DNA of 64,000 bases from Verrucomicrobiota bacterium (GTDB lineage Bacteria; Verrucomicrobiota; Verrucomicrobiia; Limisphaerales; UBA9464): assembly GCA_017309115.1 (NCBI GenBank), contig JAFLEF010000010.1:1-64000 (forward strand), in the 5' to 3' direction. This document shows positions 34,582 through 43,073 of the stretch, piece by piece. The position numbers were made by a program, and so were the translations under genes. Under the pieces are notes generated by a model that was given only the letters and a program-made list of their open reading frames with translations, searched no databases and was not told where the DNA came from. Numbering within the stretch: the first letter of the stretch is position 1; every line of letters starts with the position of its first letter.

Positions 34582-34989
34582 GCGCGGACTCTGAGCCCCG
34601 GAGCGAATATCGATTCGGCCGGCTGCCGACGATCCCAAAATTCCGACTCACCGTCATTTGTTACCATTCTTCGTCGGTGGGCAGGCTCCCGGCGAGCCGT
34701 TCGCGTCTCGGCAATTCACACGTCAGCCGTCCACAAACACACGGCTCCGCAGAGCGTCGCCCTACCGGCGGAAGTTGAGAGTTGAAGGTTGAGAGTTGAG
34801 AGAGAAATCCTGGATTCCCACGCGTTTGCGGTCCACGTCCCGGCGAATCACACGTCAGCAGTCGACACGCGCACGGCTCCGCGGAGCGTCGCCCTACCGC
34901 TTCCCGCCTTCGTCTCTCAACTCTCAACTTTCAACCAACCCCCTGACAAAACCGCCCCGTCTCGATAACCTGCTCGGGCCTCGGCAGGA
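34582..34989. repeat. repeat-filled intergenic region with two palindromic elements (R3, R4)
   Basis: 408 bp between divergent genes. R3 (about 34676-34766) is a full palindromic element of the family seen at 13037. R4 (about 34835-34898) carries only the right half, ending cggagcgtcgccctacc. Between them, gttgaga-type heptamers (34784-34803) face ctctcaactctcaac after R4 (34912-34932), again inverted. Both promoters should lie in this region; none stands out. Confidence 0.8.
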
Positions 34990-37029
34990 ATGCACAATGT
35001 CGCCTTCTTACAGGACCTAGCGGTGGTCATGCTCGTCGCCGGTGTGGTGACGGTGGTCTTCCGCTGGCTCCAGCAACCGGTCGTGCTGGGATACATCCTC
35101 GCGGGACTGGTCATCGGCCCACACGTCTTGAGCAAACCTCTGGTGTCGTCCCAGAACAGCATCCAGACCCTGGCCGATCTCGGCGTGGTCTTCCTGCTCT
35201 TCGCCCTCGGCCTGGAGTTCAACTTCCGCAAGCTGCGCCTCATCGGTCCCACCGCCTTCATCGTCGCCCCGCTGGAAACCGGCCTGATGTTCTTCGCCGG
35301 GTTCATGATTGGACGAGCGTTCGGCTGGAGTTCGATGGATTGCGTCTATCTGGGCGGCATCCTGATGATTTCCTCGACCACGATCATCGCCAAGACCCTG
35401 GCCGATCTAGGTCGAACCCGGGAACCGTTTGCGCAGGCAATCTTCGGTATCCTCATCGTTGAGGACATCATTGCCATTCTTCTCGTGGCTTCCCTGTCAG
35501 CGGTCTCGACGTCCGGAAGTCTGGACTGGGCGGCGCTGGTTGGCCTCCTGCTCCGGCTTTCCGAGTTCATCGTAGTGGCCGTGGTTCTGGGATTGCTCGT
35601 GGTGCCGCGCTTACTTCGCTTCGTGGGCCGATTCCGCGGCGATGAAACGCTGCTGGTCGCGGTTTTGGGATTGAGCTTCGGGCTAGCCTTGCTGGCCTCC
35701 AAGTTGGGATTCAGCGTCGCCCTGGGTTCTTTCATCATGGGTGCCCTGATGGCCGAGTCGGACGAAATCCGCCGCATCGAACGGCTCATCGCACCTTTGC
35801 GCGATATGTTCAGCGCGGTGTTTTTCGTGGCCATCGGCATGCTGATTGATCCGTCCGTGTTGCGCGAACACGCCTCGGCCGTGGCGGTCATCACGGCGGC
35901 ACTCGTTGGAGGAAAAGTCTTGGCCTGCTCGTTTGGTTCCTTCCTCGCCGGCTATGATCGCGGGACCGCCATGCGAATTGGTCTAGGGTTGGGGCAGATC
36001 GGTGAATTCTCGTTCGTGATCGCCGCCCTCGGCAGCTCCCTGAGTGTCACGAGCTCGTTCCTCTATCCCATTGCCGTGGGAGTTTCGGCGATCACCACCC
36101 TGCTGACGCCCTATCTGATCCGAAATGCCGATCTCCTGGTGCGCTGGCACGACCGCTGGGCGCCCCAGTCGTTGCTCAACTATCAGCAGGACTATTTGGC
36201 TTGGGTGCGTCGCGTGCGGGAGCGCCGCACTCCGGATCCGATTCGTCGGATGCTCCGGCGCATCATCCTTCACTTGGCGATCAATATTGCCCTCGTGGCG
36301 GCTTTTTTTCTCGGAGCATTGTTTGTGCAGCGGCTCAATCTGCCCTGGTTCAAAGAGTTACCGAACTGGACCGGCGGACCGAAAACGGTTCTCTACTTTA
36401 CCGCCCTGATTCTCAGTCTGCCGGTGATCATCGCCTTCCTTCGGAAACTTCAGGCGCTGAGCCTGCTTCTGGCCGAACTGGCCGTCCGAGAGGGATCCAG
36501 TCCGCAACAGCAAGCCGCCCTGCGAACGCTGCTGTCCAACACCATTCTGTTTGCCGGTTCCGTCCTGGTAAGTGTGCTTCTGCTGGCGCTCAGCGCCCCC
36601 TTATTGCCGACGTGGGAAACCCTGCTCCTGCTCTGCCTGCTGGCCGGGGCGGTCGCGTTTGTGCTGCGGGCTCGCTTCATTCGGATCTATGCTCGGGCGC
36701 AATCCGTCATTCACGACACCCTGGCGCGACCACACGATCCGGTCGAACCCGAACCAAAATCGCTGCCACCCCTGCCCCCACTGCTGGAACACGCCGATCT
36801 CCGAACCATCGTGCTCCCGGAAGGCACCCACGCCAGCCATCGCACCATCCGCTCGTTGCAATTGCGCACGCGGACTGGCGCCAGCGTCATTGCCATCCGA
36901 CGCGGTCGGGACACCATCCACAATCCTGGGGCGGATGTCTCACTGGAGGCTCGCGACGAATTGCTACTGCTGGGAGATGCGGTGCAACTTCAGGCCGCCG
37001 AACGGCTTCTCACCCGAATCGCGGATTGA
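34990..37029 (+). CDS. monovalent cation:proton antiporter (CPA2/Kef-type)
   Basis: 679 residues. About twelve membrane helices at 5-380 form the Na+/H+ exchanger core: GYILAGLVIGPHVL, GVVFLLFALGLEFN, the unwound-helix STTIIAKTLAD, ILIVEDIIAILLVAS (Asp-rich motif) and GLGLGQIGEFSFVIA. Residues about 440-560 add a membrane region, and the C-terminal part (about 595-679) ends in ARDELLLLGDAVQLQAAERLL, a TrkA-C-type domain that usually binds a small ligand. The protein exports K+ or Na+ in exchange for protons. The ATG lies only a base or two after an AGGA, too close for normal use, so the true start may be slightly different. Confidence 0.9.
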   Translation: MHNVAFLQDLAVVMLVAGVVTVVFRWLQQPVVLGYILAGLVIGPHVLSKPLVSSQNSIQTLADLGVVFLLFALGLEFNFRKLRLIGPTAFIVAPLETGLMFFAGFMIGRAFGWSSMDCVYLGGILMISSTTIIAKTLADLGRTREPFAQAIFGILIVEDIIAILLVASLSAVSTSGSLDWAALVGLLLRLSEFIVVAVVLGLLVVPRLLRFVGRFRGDETLLVAVLGLSFGLALLASKLGFSVALGSFIMGALMAESDEIRRIERLIAPLRDMFSAVFFVAIGMLIDPSVLREHASAVAVITAALVGGKVLACSFGSFLAGYDRGTAMRIGLGLGQIGEFSFVIAALGSSLSVTSSFLYPIAVGVSAITTLLTPYLIRNADLLVRWHDRWAPQSLLNYQQDYLAWVRRVRERRTPDPIRRMLRRIILHLAINIALVAAFFLGALFVQRLNLPWFKELPNWTGGPKTVLYFTALILSLPVIIAFLRKLQALSLLLAELAVREGSSPQQQAALRTLLSNTILFAGSVLVSVLLLALSAPLLPTWETLLLLCLLAGAVAFVLRARFIRIYARAQSVIHDTLARPHDPVEPEPKSLPPLPPLLEHADLRTIVLPEGTHASHRTIRSLQLRTRTGASVIAIRRGRDTIHNPGADVSLEARDELLLLGDAVQLQAAERLLTRIAD

Positions 37030-38133
37030 TCAGTCCACTTCGAGTGGCAGTCCCAAAGCGGCCGATTCGAGACATAGGTCGAGCAACTTCTGGGTCTGGA
37101 GCGACCGCTCGGGCCAATGCGCGTTGAGTTTTCCGGAGATGACCCCTTCGGAAAAATGGCGAAACAGGCGCGTCTCTTGAGAGGTTGCGTGATTATTACT
37201 GTGTTCCGACGTCACTATCCGACGTCGGTGCGACTCCATGTTGAAGCGACAGCCCAGAATGTGGAACTCCGGTTGATCCACCTCGAATCCCGACTCCGAA
37301 CCAAAAAACGGGAGTACGAAATCGGAAACATGCAGATGTCCCCGGGTGCCACTGACACTGGCCCACTGCTGATTCTCGGTGAGGAACGAACAGTAAAACG
37401 AGGCCGAGACGCCGTCTTCGTACAGCAGTTCTGCGGAGAATTCCGACGGGATGGGCTGTGGACTTTCGGGATGGCCAAACTTCGACAACCGTCGGCCGAT
37501 GACCGTGTGCGGCATTCGCCCCTGCATGACCTCGAGCGTAAAGACCAGCGAGTACCAGCCCAAGTCACCAAGGCATCCCTGCGGTTCCAGCGAGCTGCGA
37601 GACCGAATGTTGTCACTGAAAAAGCCGTCGTCGCCGCGGAAACTGAACTGCGACGTCACCCGCCGGATATCCCCGACCACGCTTCCTTCAGCGAGCAGTT
37701 CCCGCAGTCGTTGCATGCGGCCGCTGTGAACGAACATGACCCCGTCCATGAACTGCACTCCCGCCTGTTCGCAGGCGGAGGTCATTTCCTCGAGATCTTC
37801 GCTGTTGATCGCACAAGGCTTTTCGCAAACCACATGTTTGCCAGCTTCCGCCGCGCGGATGACCCATTCCTTGCGCAGTCCGGTCGGCAACGGGATGTAC
37901 ACGGCATCGACGTCCGACGACGCCAGCAGGGCTTCGTAGCTACCCAAGGCCTGCGGCGCATGCGGCAGCGGGACGCTCGCTTGGCACTCGGCGATGAACC
38001 GTTCGGCACGCGTGACGTCCCGGCTGGCCACCGCAGTCAGCACGGAGTTGCCGGACAGATGAATCGCGTGCCAGTTCTTGCGGGCGATGTTGGCGGTGCC
38101 GAGGAATCCCCAGCGGACAGGTTGCGACGACAT
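37030..38133 (-). CDS. Gfo/Idh/MocA family oxidoreductase
   Basis: 367 residues from the ATG at 38133. The N-terminal Rossmann domain shows GFLGTANIARKNW (dinucleotide-binding loop), SRDVTRAERFI and VDAVYIPLPTGLRKEWVIRAAEAGKHVVCEKPCA with the conserved EKP. The C-terminal substrate domain follows. These NAD(P)-dependent enzymes oxidise sugars, inositols or aminated sugars. It lies 20 nt after a small ORF and behind the cupin isomerase-like gene on the same strand, which fits carbohydrate metabolism. The exact substrate is unknown. Confidence 0.88.
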   Translation of the reverse strand: MSSQPVRWGFLGTANIARKNWHAIHLSGNSVLTAVASRDVTRAERFIAECQASVPLPHAPQALGSYEALLASSDVDAVYIPLPTGLRKEWVIRAAEAGKHVVCEKPCAINSEDLEEMTSACEQAGVQFMDGVMFVHSGRMQRLRELLAEGSVVGDIRRVTSQFSFRGDDGFFSDNIRSRSSLEPQGCLGDLGWYSLVFTLEVMQGRMPHTVIGRRLSKFGHPESPQPIPSEFSAELLYEDGVSASFYCSFLTENQQWASVSGTRGHLHVSDFVLPFFGSESGFEVDQPEFHILGCRFNMESHRRRIVTSEHSNNHATSQETRLFRHFSEGVISGKLNAHWPERSLQTQKLLDLCLESAALGLPLEVD

Positions 38134-38153
38134 AAAATCGGAGTGCGCGTGCA

Positions 38154-38312
38154 CTATTCCAGCCGGAACCACATCCGTTCCAGCACTTCCTCGAGCTGCG
38201 GGTCGAACTGGGGCAATTCCGACCGCCAGAAGGAAAAGTAATCGTTCCGCCCAAAAAAGAACCCGCCCCCTTCCGCGGAAATCCGGTGGGAAGAGAGCGG
38301 GTTGACGTTCAT
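38154..38312 (-). CDS. small protein of unknown function (52 residues)
   Basis: A 52-residue frame from the ATG at 38312: MNVNPLSSHRISAEGG, then GFFFGRNDYFSFWRSEL and a C-terminal LEEVLERMWFRLE helix. It has an unusual run of aromatic residues, and it fits neatly between the cupin gene (13-bp gap) and the oxidoreductase gene (20-bp gap) on the same strand. No family is recognised. It has no signal peptide or membrane helix. The case for it being real is its position and its composition, which differs from random frames of this DNA; it could also be the leader of the oxidoreductase transcript. Confidence 0.45.
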   Translation of the reverse strand: MNVNPLSSHRISAEGGGFFFGRNDYFSFWRSELPQFDPQLEEVLERMWFRLE

Positions 38313-38325
38313 GGGCCAGGGGCCG

Positions 38326-39591
38326 TCAGAACTTGTTCTTCCGATAGGCTCCCATTTCCGGGGCATCCGGATTCACTTCGGGTCCGAAGTACCGGAGGGT
38401 CACCAGCGGCTCGGTTTCGCTGGTGTTTTCGAAGGTCACCCCCGCCTTCGCTCCATCTTCGGTGCAGAAGTATTCGTCCTCGGTGAGCTCGGTGAAGCGA
38501 ATCAGCTTCGGGCTGTTGAGGGCGAGGCCGTTGATCGTGCCCTTGCCCTGAACGCAGATCAGTCCGTACGCGCCGGTGTCCTTGATGGTAACCTTCGTTC
38601 CGGGATCCACCGTGAGCTCCTTGGCCGTGAAGAGCTGTTCGCCGTCGACCTTGCCGTACACGATCCAGCGATCGACGAAGCCTTCCTTGCGGGTGTCGGC
38701 CACCGGCACGGGCTCGAGGTAATGGTTGTCCTTGAAGTTCGGATCGACGTTCTTGTCCCAGTCCAGCTGGTCCACGATGAAGTCGAGGTCCTGATGGTAC
38801 TTCTTGGGCATATCCTTCACGAGCAGGCTCCAGGGAACATAGCGTCCCTCGACCATGCTCTGGTACATGCCGAACACGTCGCTGCCCCATTGCGGCTCGT
38901 AGGTGCACAGGCTGCCGGGAGCGTGGAGAATGCAAGGATCGATCAGCCAACCCGTGCCGGGCTTGAGCCGATAGGCCTTGGACAGGTCTAGAATCCCGTT
39001 GTCGCCCTTGTTCCAATCCTCGAGACACTTCCGGACCTGAGCCTTGGTGGTGCCGGGTTCGAAGCCCATGAAGGTATACGGAAAATTATTGCCCACATTG
39101 TTGTGCTGAGGCGGGAAGTAGTAGCTCTCCGGCTTGCCTTCCTGACCGACCAATTTGGCCTGCTTGGCCGACTGATGCATGTGATGCGGGATCGGCCCCA
39201 TGTTGTCGAAGAACTTGGAGTACACCGGCCAGCGCCCGTATTTCTTCCAGATCGCCTTGCCGACCAGCGTCGCGCCGGAATCTTCAACGGCTTTGCGCAG
39301 GGTGAACCGTTCGCCGCCGATGACGACGTAGCTCAAGCCTTCATCCGGAACCCGGCCTTCGTTGGCAGCTTCGGTGGTGGAGGCGAACCAACGTTCATCG
39401 ATGCCCCCGCGATTTGCACCATACGCGTAGGTGTCGTCGGGATGCAGTTTCAGGCGCAGGCCCGGTTGGAGGAACGAGCGCGGCACCCAGGCGGGCGCGA
39501 GGCGCAGCAATCCGCCGGTGCGGGAAAGTTCGGCGGCGACTTTGTTGGCAGTGTTGCCCTTGATGGTTTTGAGCTGTGTGACAGTGGTCAT
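38326..39591 (-). CDS. cupin-type sugar isomerase-like protein (mannose-6-phosphate isomerase related)
   Basis: 421 residues from the ATG at 39591; the in-frame extension upstream is repeat DNA. Cupin metal motifs are visible: HHMHQSAKQA near residue 140 (His-rich, Zn- or Fe-binding) and two jelly-roll halves, the C-terminal one around GTKVTIKDTGAYGLICVQGKG. The pattern recalls class I mannose-6-phosphate isomerases, but the typical PMI signature is incomplete, so sugar-phosphate isomerase is a likely but not certain call. It precedes the small ORF and the oxidoreductase on the minus strand, suggesting a carbohydrate operon. Confidence 0.62.
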   Translation of the reverse strand: MTTVTQLKTIKGNTANKVAAELSRTGGLLRLAPAWVPRSFLQPGLRLKLHPDDTYAYGANRGGIDERWFASTTEAANEGRVPDEGLSYVVIGGERFTLRKAVEDSGATLVGKAIWKKYGRWPVYSKFFDNMGPIPHHMHQSAKQAKLVGQEGKPESYYFPPQHNNVGNNFPYTFMGFEPGTTKAQVRKCLEDWNKGDNGILDLSKAYRLKPGTGWLIDPCILHAPGSLCTYEPQWGSDVFGMYQSMVEGRYVPWSLLVKDMPKKYHQDLDFIVDQLDWDKNVDPNFKDNHYLEPVPVADTRKEGFVDRWIVYGKVDGEQLFTAKELTVDPGTKVTIKDTGAYGLICVQGKGTINGLALNSPKLIRFTELTEDEYFCTEDGAKAGVTFENTSETEPLVTLRYFGPEVNPDAPEMGAYRKNKF

Positions 39592-39980
39592 GGAAACGGT
39601 CCGTAATCGGCAAACCCCACGACCCCTCCCGCCGCCGGTGTCACCGGCGACCCGTGGAGTGGTCCTGAATGTTTGTGCCGGGCAGCCTAAAGCGACCCGC
39701 GGGCCCAGTGCCACGGGAAAACGGCGCATCCGGGCGGGGAATCCTTCGGATGAGCTGAGAGCTGAGAGCTGAGAGGTCGGAAGGGAAAGACCGGTGGGGC
39801 GACGCTCCGCGGAGCCGTGACCGTGTGGCCCCCCTACGCGCCACTTCGTCGGGACGCGCACGGCTCCGCAGAGCGTCGCTCTACCGCTTCTCCGCTCACC
39901 GCTCTCAGCTCTCAGCTTTCCCCGGGTGTATCCGGCGCGTGAAGCCCTCTGGTTGAGTCAGCGCCTCGTCCTCTCGACGG
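39592..39980. repeat. intergenic region with palindromic module R5 between inverted heptamer tracts
   Basis: 389 bp with no gene. A tract of three minus-oriented heptamers (39755-39778, gagctgagagctgagaggtcgg) is followed by element R5 (39793-39885: ggtggggcgacgctccgcgg to cagagcgtcgctctacc) and by two plus-oriented CTCAGCT copies (about 39903-39920). The left and right flanks are inverted with respect to each other. The module separates the sulfatase/efflux cluster from the cupin gene set. Confidence 0.85.
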
Positions 39981-41450
39981 CTACTTTGGGGTGAACGACC
40001 CCGTGGAGCTGGATTCCACCCCTGCTACCGCCGGGGCGCTTTCAAAACTGCCGCCCAAGGCGAGATGGAGGTTGATGTGGTTTGCCAATTGCGCGTTCCG
40101 CAGTTGGATGACGTTTTGTTGAGTACGGATCTGCGTTTCCTGGAGCTGGAGCACTGACAGAAGGTCCATGGAACCGGCTTCGTATTGAATCCGCGCAATA
40201 CGCACAGCCTCGGTGTTGCTGTTCAGGACCTTCTGCTCAAAGGCGAGGCGTTCGGCCAAGAGATTCTCATTCATCAATCCATTCTCGACTTCCCGAAAGG
40301 CCCGCAGTACCGCACTCCCATAAACTGACACGGCCTGTAACTGGGTCGCGGTTGCGATTTTAACCTCAGCCCGGAGGGCACCGCCCGTATAGATCGGCAC
40401 GTACATCCCGAGCGCCGCGCTGAACATCCAGGGATTAACCTGCAAAACGGACAACAAGTTGTCACTCAACTTGCCTCCGTCCAAGTTGAGGGAGAACGAG
40501 GGAAGCAGGGCCAATCGAGCCGCCTCTTGAAGGCGGAAGGCCGCCAGGACCTGACTTTCGGCGGCGACGAGGTCAGGACGCCGTTCGAGCAACGAGGACG
40601 GGAGACCCGGCTGGATGGGCGGCGGGACCGGAGTGTAGTGTTCGGCCACTTGAAGCTCAGCGCTGGGGTAGCGGCCCAAGAGCACCTCCAGGTTTCGTTT
40701 CGCATCACTGGCTGCTCCTTGAGCGGCGCGGAGCTGGCTCTGGGCGGCGTCCAAGTTTCCCTTCGCCTCAGCCACCTCCAAGTCGGCAATCTTCCCGGCG
40801 ACCCGACGAATTTTCACCAGGTCAAGGAGGCGCGAATAGATAGCGACGCTCTCTCTGGCTACGGCGAGAAGCTGGCTCGATTCCGTGGCGAGGTACCAAC
40901 TTTTGGCCGTGGTAGCGGCCAGGGATTGTCGCGCAAAATTGTACTCCAGGGCGGTGGCCTCGAATCCGGCTTGGGCACCCGCCTTCTGGGCGCGCAGCTT
41001 CCCCCAGACATCCGGCTCCCACGCGACTCCTGCCAAGCCCTGCCGCCCCTGGTACCAGTCGTCATGTCCGTCGTCCCGGGTGGACCGATGACCAAGATTC
41101 ATGCCGATCTGCGGCTTAAGGGATGCTCCCACCACCACGACATTTTGACGCGCGATCTCCACTCGTTCCGCTGCCGCTCGCAAGTCCAGGTTGTTGGTCA
41201 GAGCCTCGGCTACAATCACGTCGAGGACGGGATCGTGAAAGGTCGCCAGCCAATTGTTCGCGACCTCGTTCGTCGTTCGATCCGTTACCCAAGCGGGCGG
41301 AACGGTTGTCCCAGCGGGTAAGGCGTTGATGACGAGTTGGGAGTGGGACGGAGGCTTCGAAAGCCGACAGCCCGTCAACAACACCATCAGCAGAGCCATG
41401 GCAAAGACCCCGCACCAGAGTACTGCGAGCCGCGAACGATTGGACTTCAT
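39981..41450 (-). CDS. TolC/NodT-type outer membrane efflux lipoprotein
   Basis: 489 residues with a lipoprotein signal (MKSNRSRLAVLWCGVFAMALLMVLLTGC). Two repeated outer-membrane-factor domains are present, with the helical-barrel patterns QSLAATTAKSWYLATESS, IRRVAGKIADLEVAEAKGNLDAAQSQLRAAQ and RPDLVAAESQVLAAFRLQEAARLALLPSFSL. Trimers of this family form the tunnel through the outer membrane of tripartite pumps. It is the last gene of a minus-strand unit after an HlyD-type adaptor and a DUF3302 protein, with a 34-nt gap. Confidence 0.9.
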   Translation of the reverse strand: MKSNRSRLAVLWCGVFAMALLMVLLTGCRLSKPPSHSQLVINALPAGTTVPPAWVTDRTTNEVANNWLATFHDPVLDVIVAEALTNNLDLRAAAERVEIARQNVVVVGASLKPQIGMNLGHRSTRDDGHDDWYQGRQGLAGVAWEPDVWGKLRAQKAGAQAGFEATALEYNFARQSLAATTAKSWYLATESSQLLAVARESVAIYSRLLDLVKIRRVAGKIADLEVAEAKGNLDAAQSQLRAAQGAASDAKRNLEVLLGRYPSAELQVAEHYTPVPPPIQPGLPSSLLERRPDLVAAESQVLAAFRLQEAARLALLPSFSLNLDGGKLSDNLLSVLQVNPWMFSAALGMYVPIYTGGALRAEVKIATATQLQAVSVYGSAVLRAFREVENGLMNENLLAERLAFEQKVLNSNTEAVRIARIQYEAGSMDLLSVLQLQETQIRTQQNVIQLRNAQLANHINLHLALGGSFESAPAVAGVESSSTGSFTPK

Positions 41451-41484
41451 CGGATCTCACGCCCTGAGGCCGGTTTGAAGTTCA

Positions 41485-42642
41485 TTAAAATGGCATCGGG
41501 TAAAGCCAATTGGCCCAAGACGTGATTCGGAGGGAAATCCGTCGCAACGCGGCCCACGGCCCGCGCATTCCCTGAGTGTAAACGGCAGCCACGCCCTGCG
41601 CTCCAATCGGGAACTTCTCCTGATCGGGATCATCCAGCACGATGGCCACGGCGAAGCAGCCCTGAGGCAGTTTTGGGGGCTCCGGATTAAACACCGGAAG
41701 CGTGCCACTCGGCAGATACTGACCTTCGCCGCTGGCCCTCCAAATGCTTTGAACTTTGCCAGGAAATATCTGGCCCGGATACAAATCGAGCGCCACCTCC
41801 ACGGACTGGCCGTTGCTCATGTATTTGAGGATCTCCTGGGTATACGCCGCCAGCAGATAACGTCCGTCGTCACAGATGAAAGACGCAATAGCGCCGACGC
41901 GGAAGTCGCCCGCCACCATGCCGGGTCTGACTTGGAGGTTGATGATAAAGCCATCCTCGGGTGCAACCAGCGTGGTGTTGTTGAGATAGAACTTGGCGAG
42001 CGCCAACTCGGCATCCACCACCGCCACGCTGGTGTTCACGCCGTTGATCTCCGATCGGTACCGCAGCCGCGCCCGCTCCAATTCGGCCGCTGCCTCCTTC
42101 ACTGCTGCCTCGTTGACCTTGTACTGGGCGTCCCAACGTTGCGCGTCTTCCTCAGGACCGGCCCCCTGCTCTGCTAGGCTCACCGCAAGGTGCTTCTGGT
42201 ACTTCGCATAAACTGTCTCACTCTGACTCTTGGCCAGCTTTTGGGTGGCAACGTCGATATCCGATTTGAGAATCTGCACGCTCTGCTTCGCCTGAGCCAG
42301 CTTTGCCTCCAGACCGTCGACCTGAAACTGGTAAGGACGCCGGTCGAACTGAAACAGCGGCTGCCCCTTTCTGACCGGCTGATTCTGCTCAACCAACACG
42401 GCCGTCACCAGCGTCGGCTCAGGCAGGCGCGGCACCAACTGGATTGTGTGCTGGACCATTTTGGCATTGTTTGAGGCTGGCGTCATGAAGCGCAGCCCGA
42501 TGATAAAAATCAGGAGTACATGAAGCACGAAGAACGCACTGACCAGCGCCCAGCCGATGCTAAACTTCAGCCACTTGAATCTGAAAAAGACCAGCCAGAT
42601 GAACGCCGCAAAGACGAACAAGAGACCAAGGGCGAGTACCAT
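41485..42642 (-). CDS. HlyD/EmrA-family membrane fusion protein (YiaV/YibH-like)
   Basis: 385 residues. Two N-terminal membrane helices (about 2-20 and 29-50) are followed by the barrel-sandwich hybrid (PTLVTAVLVEQNQPVRKGQPLFQFDRRPYQ), a long coiled-coil region (about 115-210, QVDGLEAKLAQAKQSVQILKSDI onward) and the second half LVAPEDGFIINLQVRPGMVAGD. Family members join an inner-membrane pump to an outer-membrane channel. Its partners here are the DUF3302 protein upstream by 8 nt and the TolC-like lipoprotein downstream; the E. coli pair YiaV-YiaW has the same adaptor plus DUF3302 order. Confidence 0.9.
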   Translation of the reverse strand: MVLALGLLFVFAAFIWLVFFRFKWLKFSIGWALVSAFFVLHVLLIFIIGLRFMTPASNNAKMVQHTIQLVPRLPEPTLVTAVLVEQNQPVRKGQPLFQFDRRPYQFQVDGLEAKLAQAKQSVQILKSDIDVATQKLAKSQSETVYAKYQKHLAVSLAEQGAGPEEDAQRWDAQYKVNEAAVKEAAAELERARLRYRSEINGVNTSVAVVDAELALAKFYLNNTTLVAPEDGFIINLQVRPGMVAGDFRVGAIASFICDDGRYLLAAYTQEILKYMSNGQSVEVALDLYPGQIFPGKVQSIWRASGEGQYLPSGTLPVFNPEPPKLPQGCFAVAIVLDDPDQEKFPIGAQGVAAVYTQGMRGPWAALRRISLRITSWANWLYPMPF

Positions 42643-42650
42643 GGGGCGAA

Positions 42651-43055
42651 CTAGCTTTCTGGTGCCTGAGTTCTCCCGGGCGATTCATCCGCCGGAATTG
42701 GAGTGGTCGCCGAAGCAGAGGAGGTGGCTTGAAGGCGTGTCCGCTTCCCGCTCAGCCGTGCGATCTCCTCGTCGATCCCTTTCACTTCCTCCCGGGGAAG
42801 TCGTCGAATGTCCACGATATCGGTCGGCTTAAAGGCCCAGATGAAGGCCTGAATCCAAGGAATCGCGGCGAGAAAGCCGGCGTATCCCATCATTTGGACG
42901 GCCTCCGCGTCCGGGTGTTTGCGGGCAATGGCGATGCGCCCGGGCAAGCCCGCCAACCAAACCAATGAAATCAAGCCCGCCAGCACCAACAACGCCAGTA
43001 CCGCGAAGGTTGCGTAGTCCCAGAAATCGATCTTGAACCCCAGAAGAGTCTGCAT
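42651..43055 (-). CDS. DUF3302 (YiaW-like) inner-membrane protein
   Basis: 134 residues. Two membrane helices at about 12-35 (DYATFAVLALLVLAGLISLVWLAG) and 57-75 are preceded by MQTLLGFKIDFW and followed by a charged linker with PREEVKGIDEEIARLSGKRTRLQ. It ends in a Ser/Thr/Pro-rich tail. The pattern fits the DUF3302 family, found next to an HlyD-type protein in enterobacteria (YiaW with YiaV). The function is not known. It is 8 nt before the adaptor gene and 18 nt after the CMD-family gene. No classical RND, MFS or ABC pump is encoded in the unit, so this protein may be the inner-membrane partner. Confidence 0.8.
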   Translation of the reverse strand: MQTLLGFKIDFWDYATFAVLALLVLAGLISLVWLAGLPGRIAIARKHPDAEAVQMMGYAGFLAAIPWIQAFIWAFKPTDIVDIRRLPREEVKGIDEEIARLSGKRTRLQATSSASATTPIPADESPGRTQAPES

Positions 43056-43073
43056 GGCGGGAGACGTTCGGTT

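Noticed and set aside
32857-34785. 642-residue plus-strand frame
   Set aside because: Antisense to the cyclase/ATPase gene with verified catalytic residues; its composition is rich in Arg/Gln/His, typical of a shadow.
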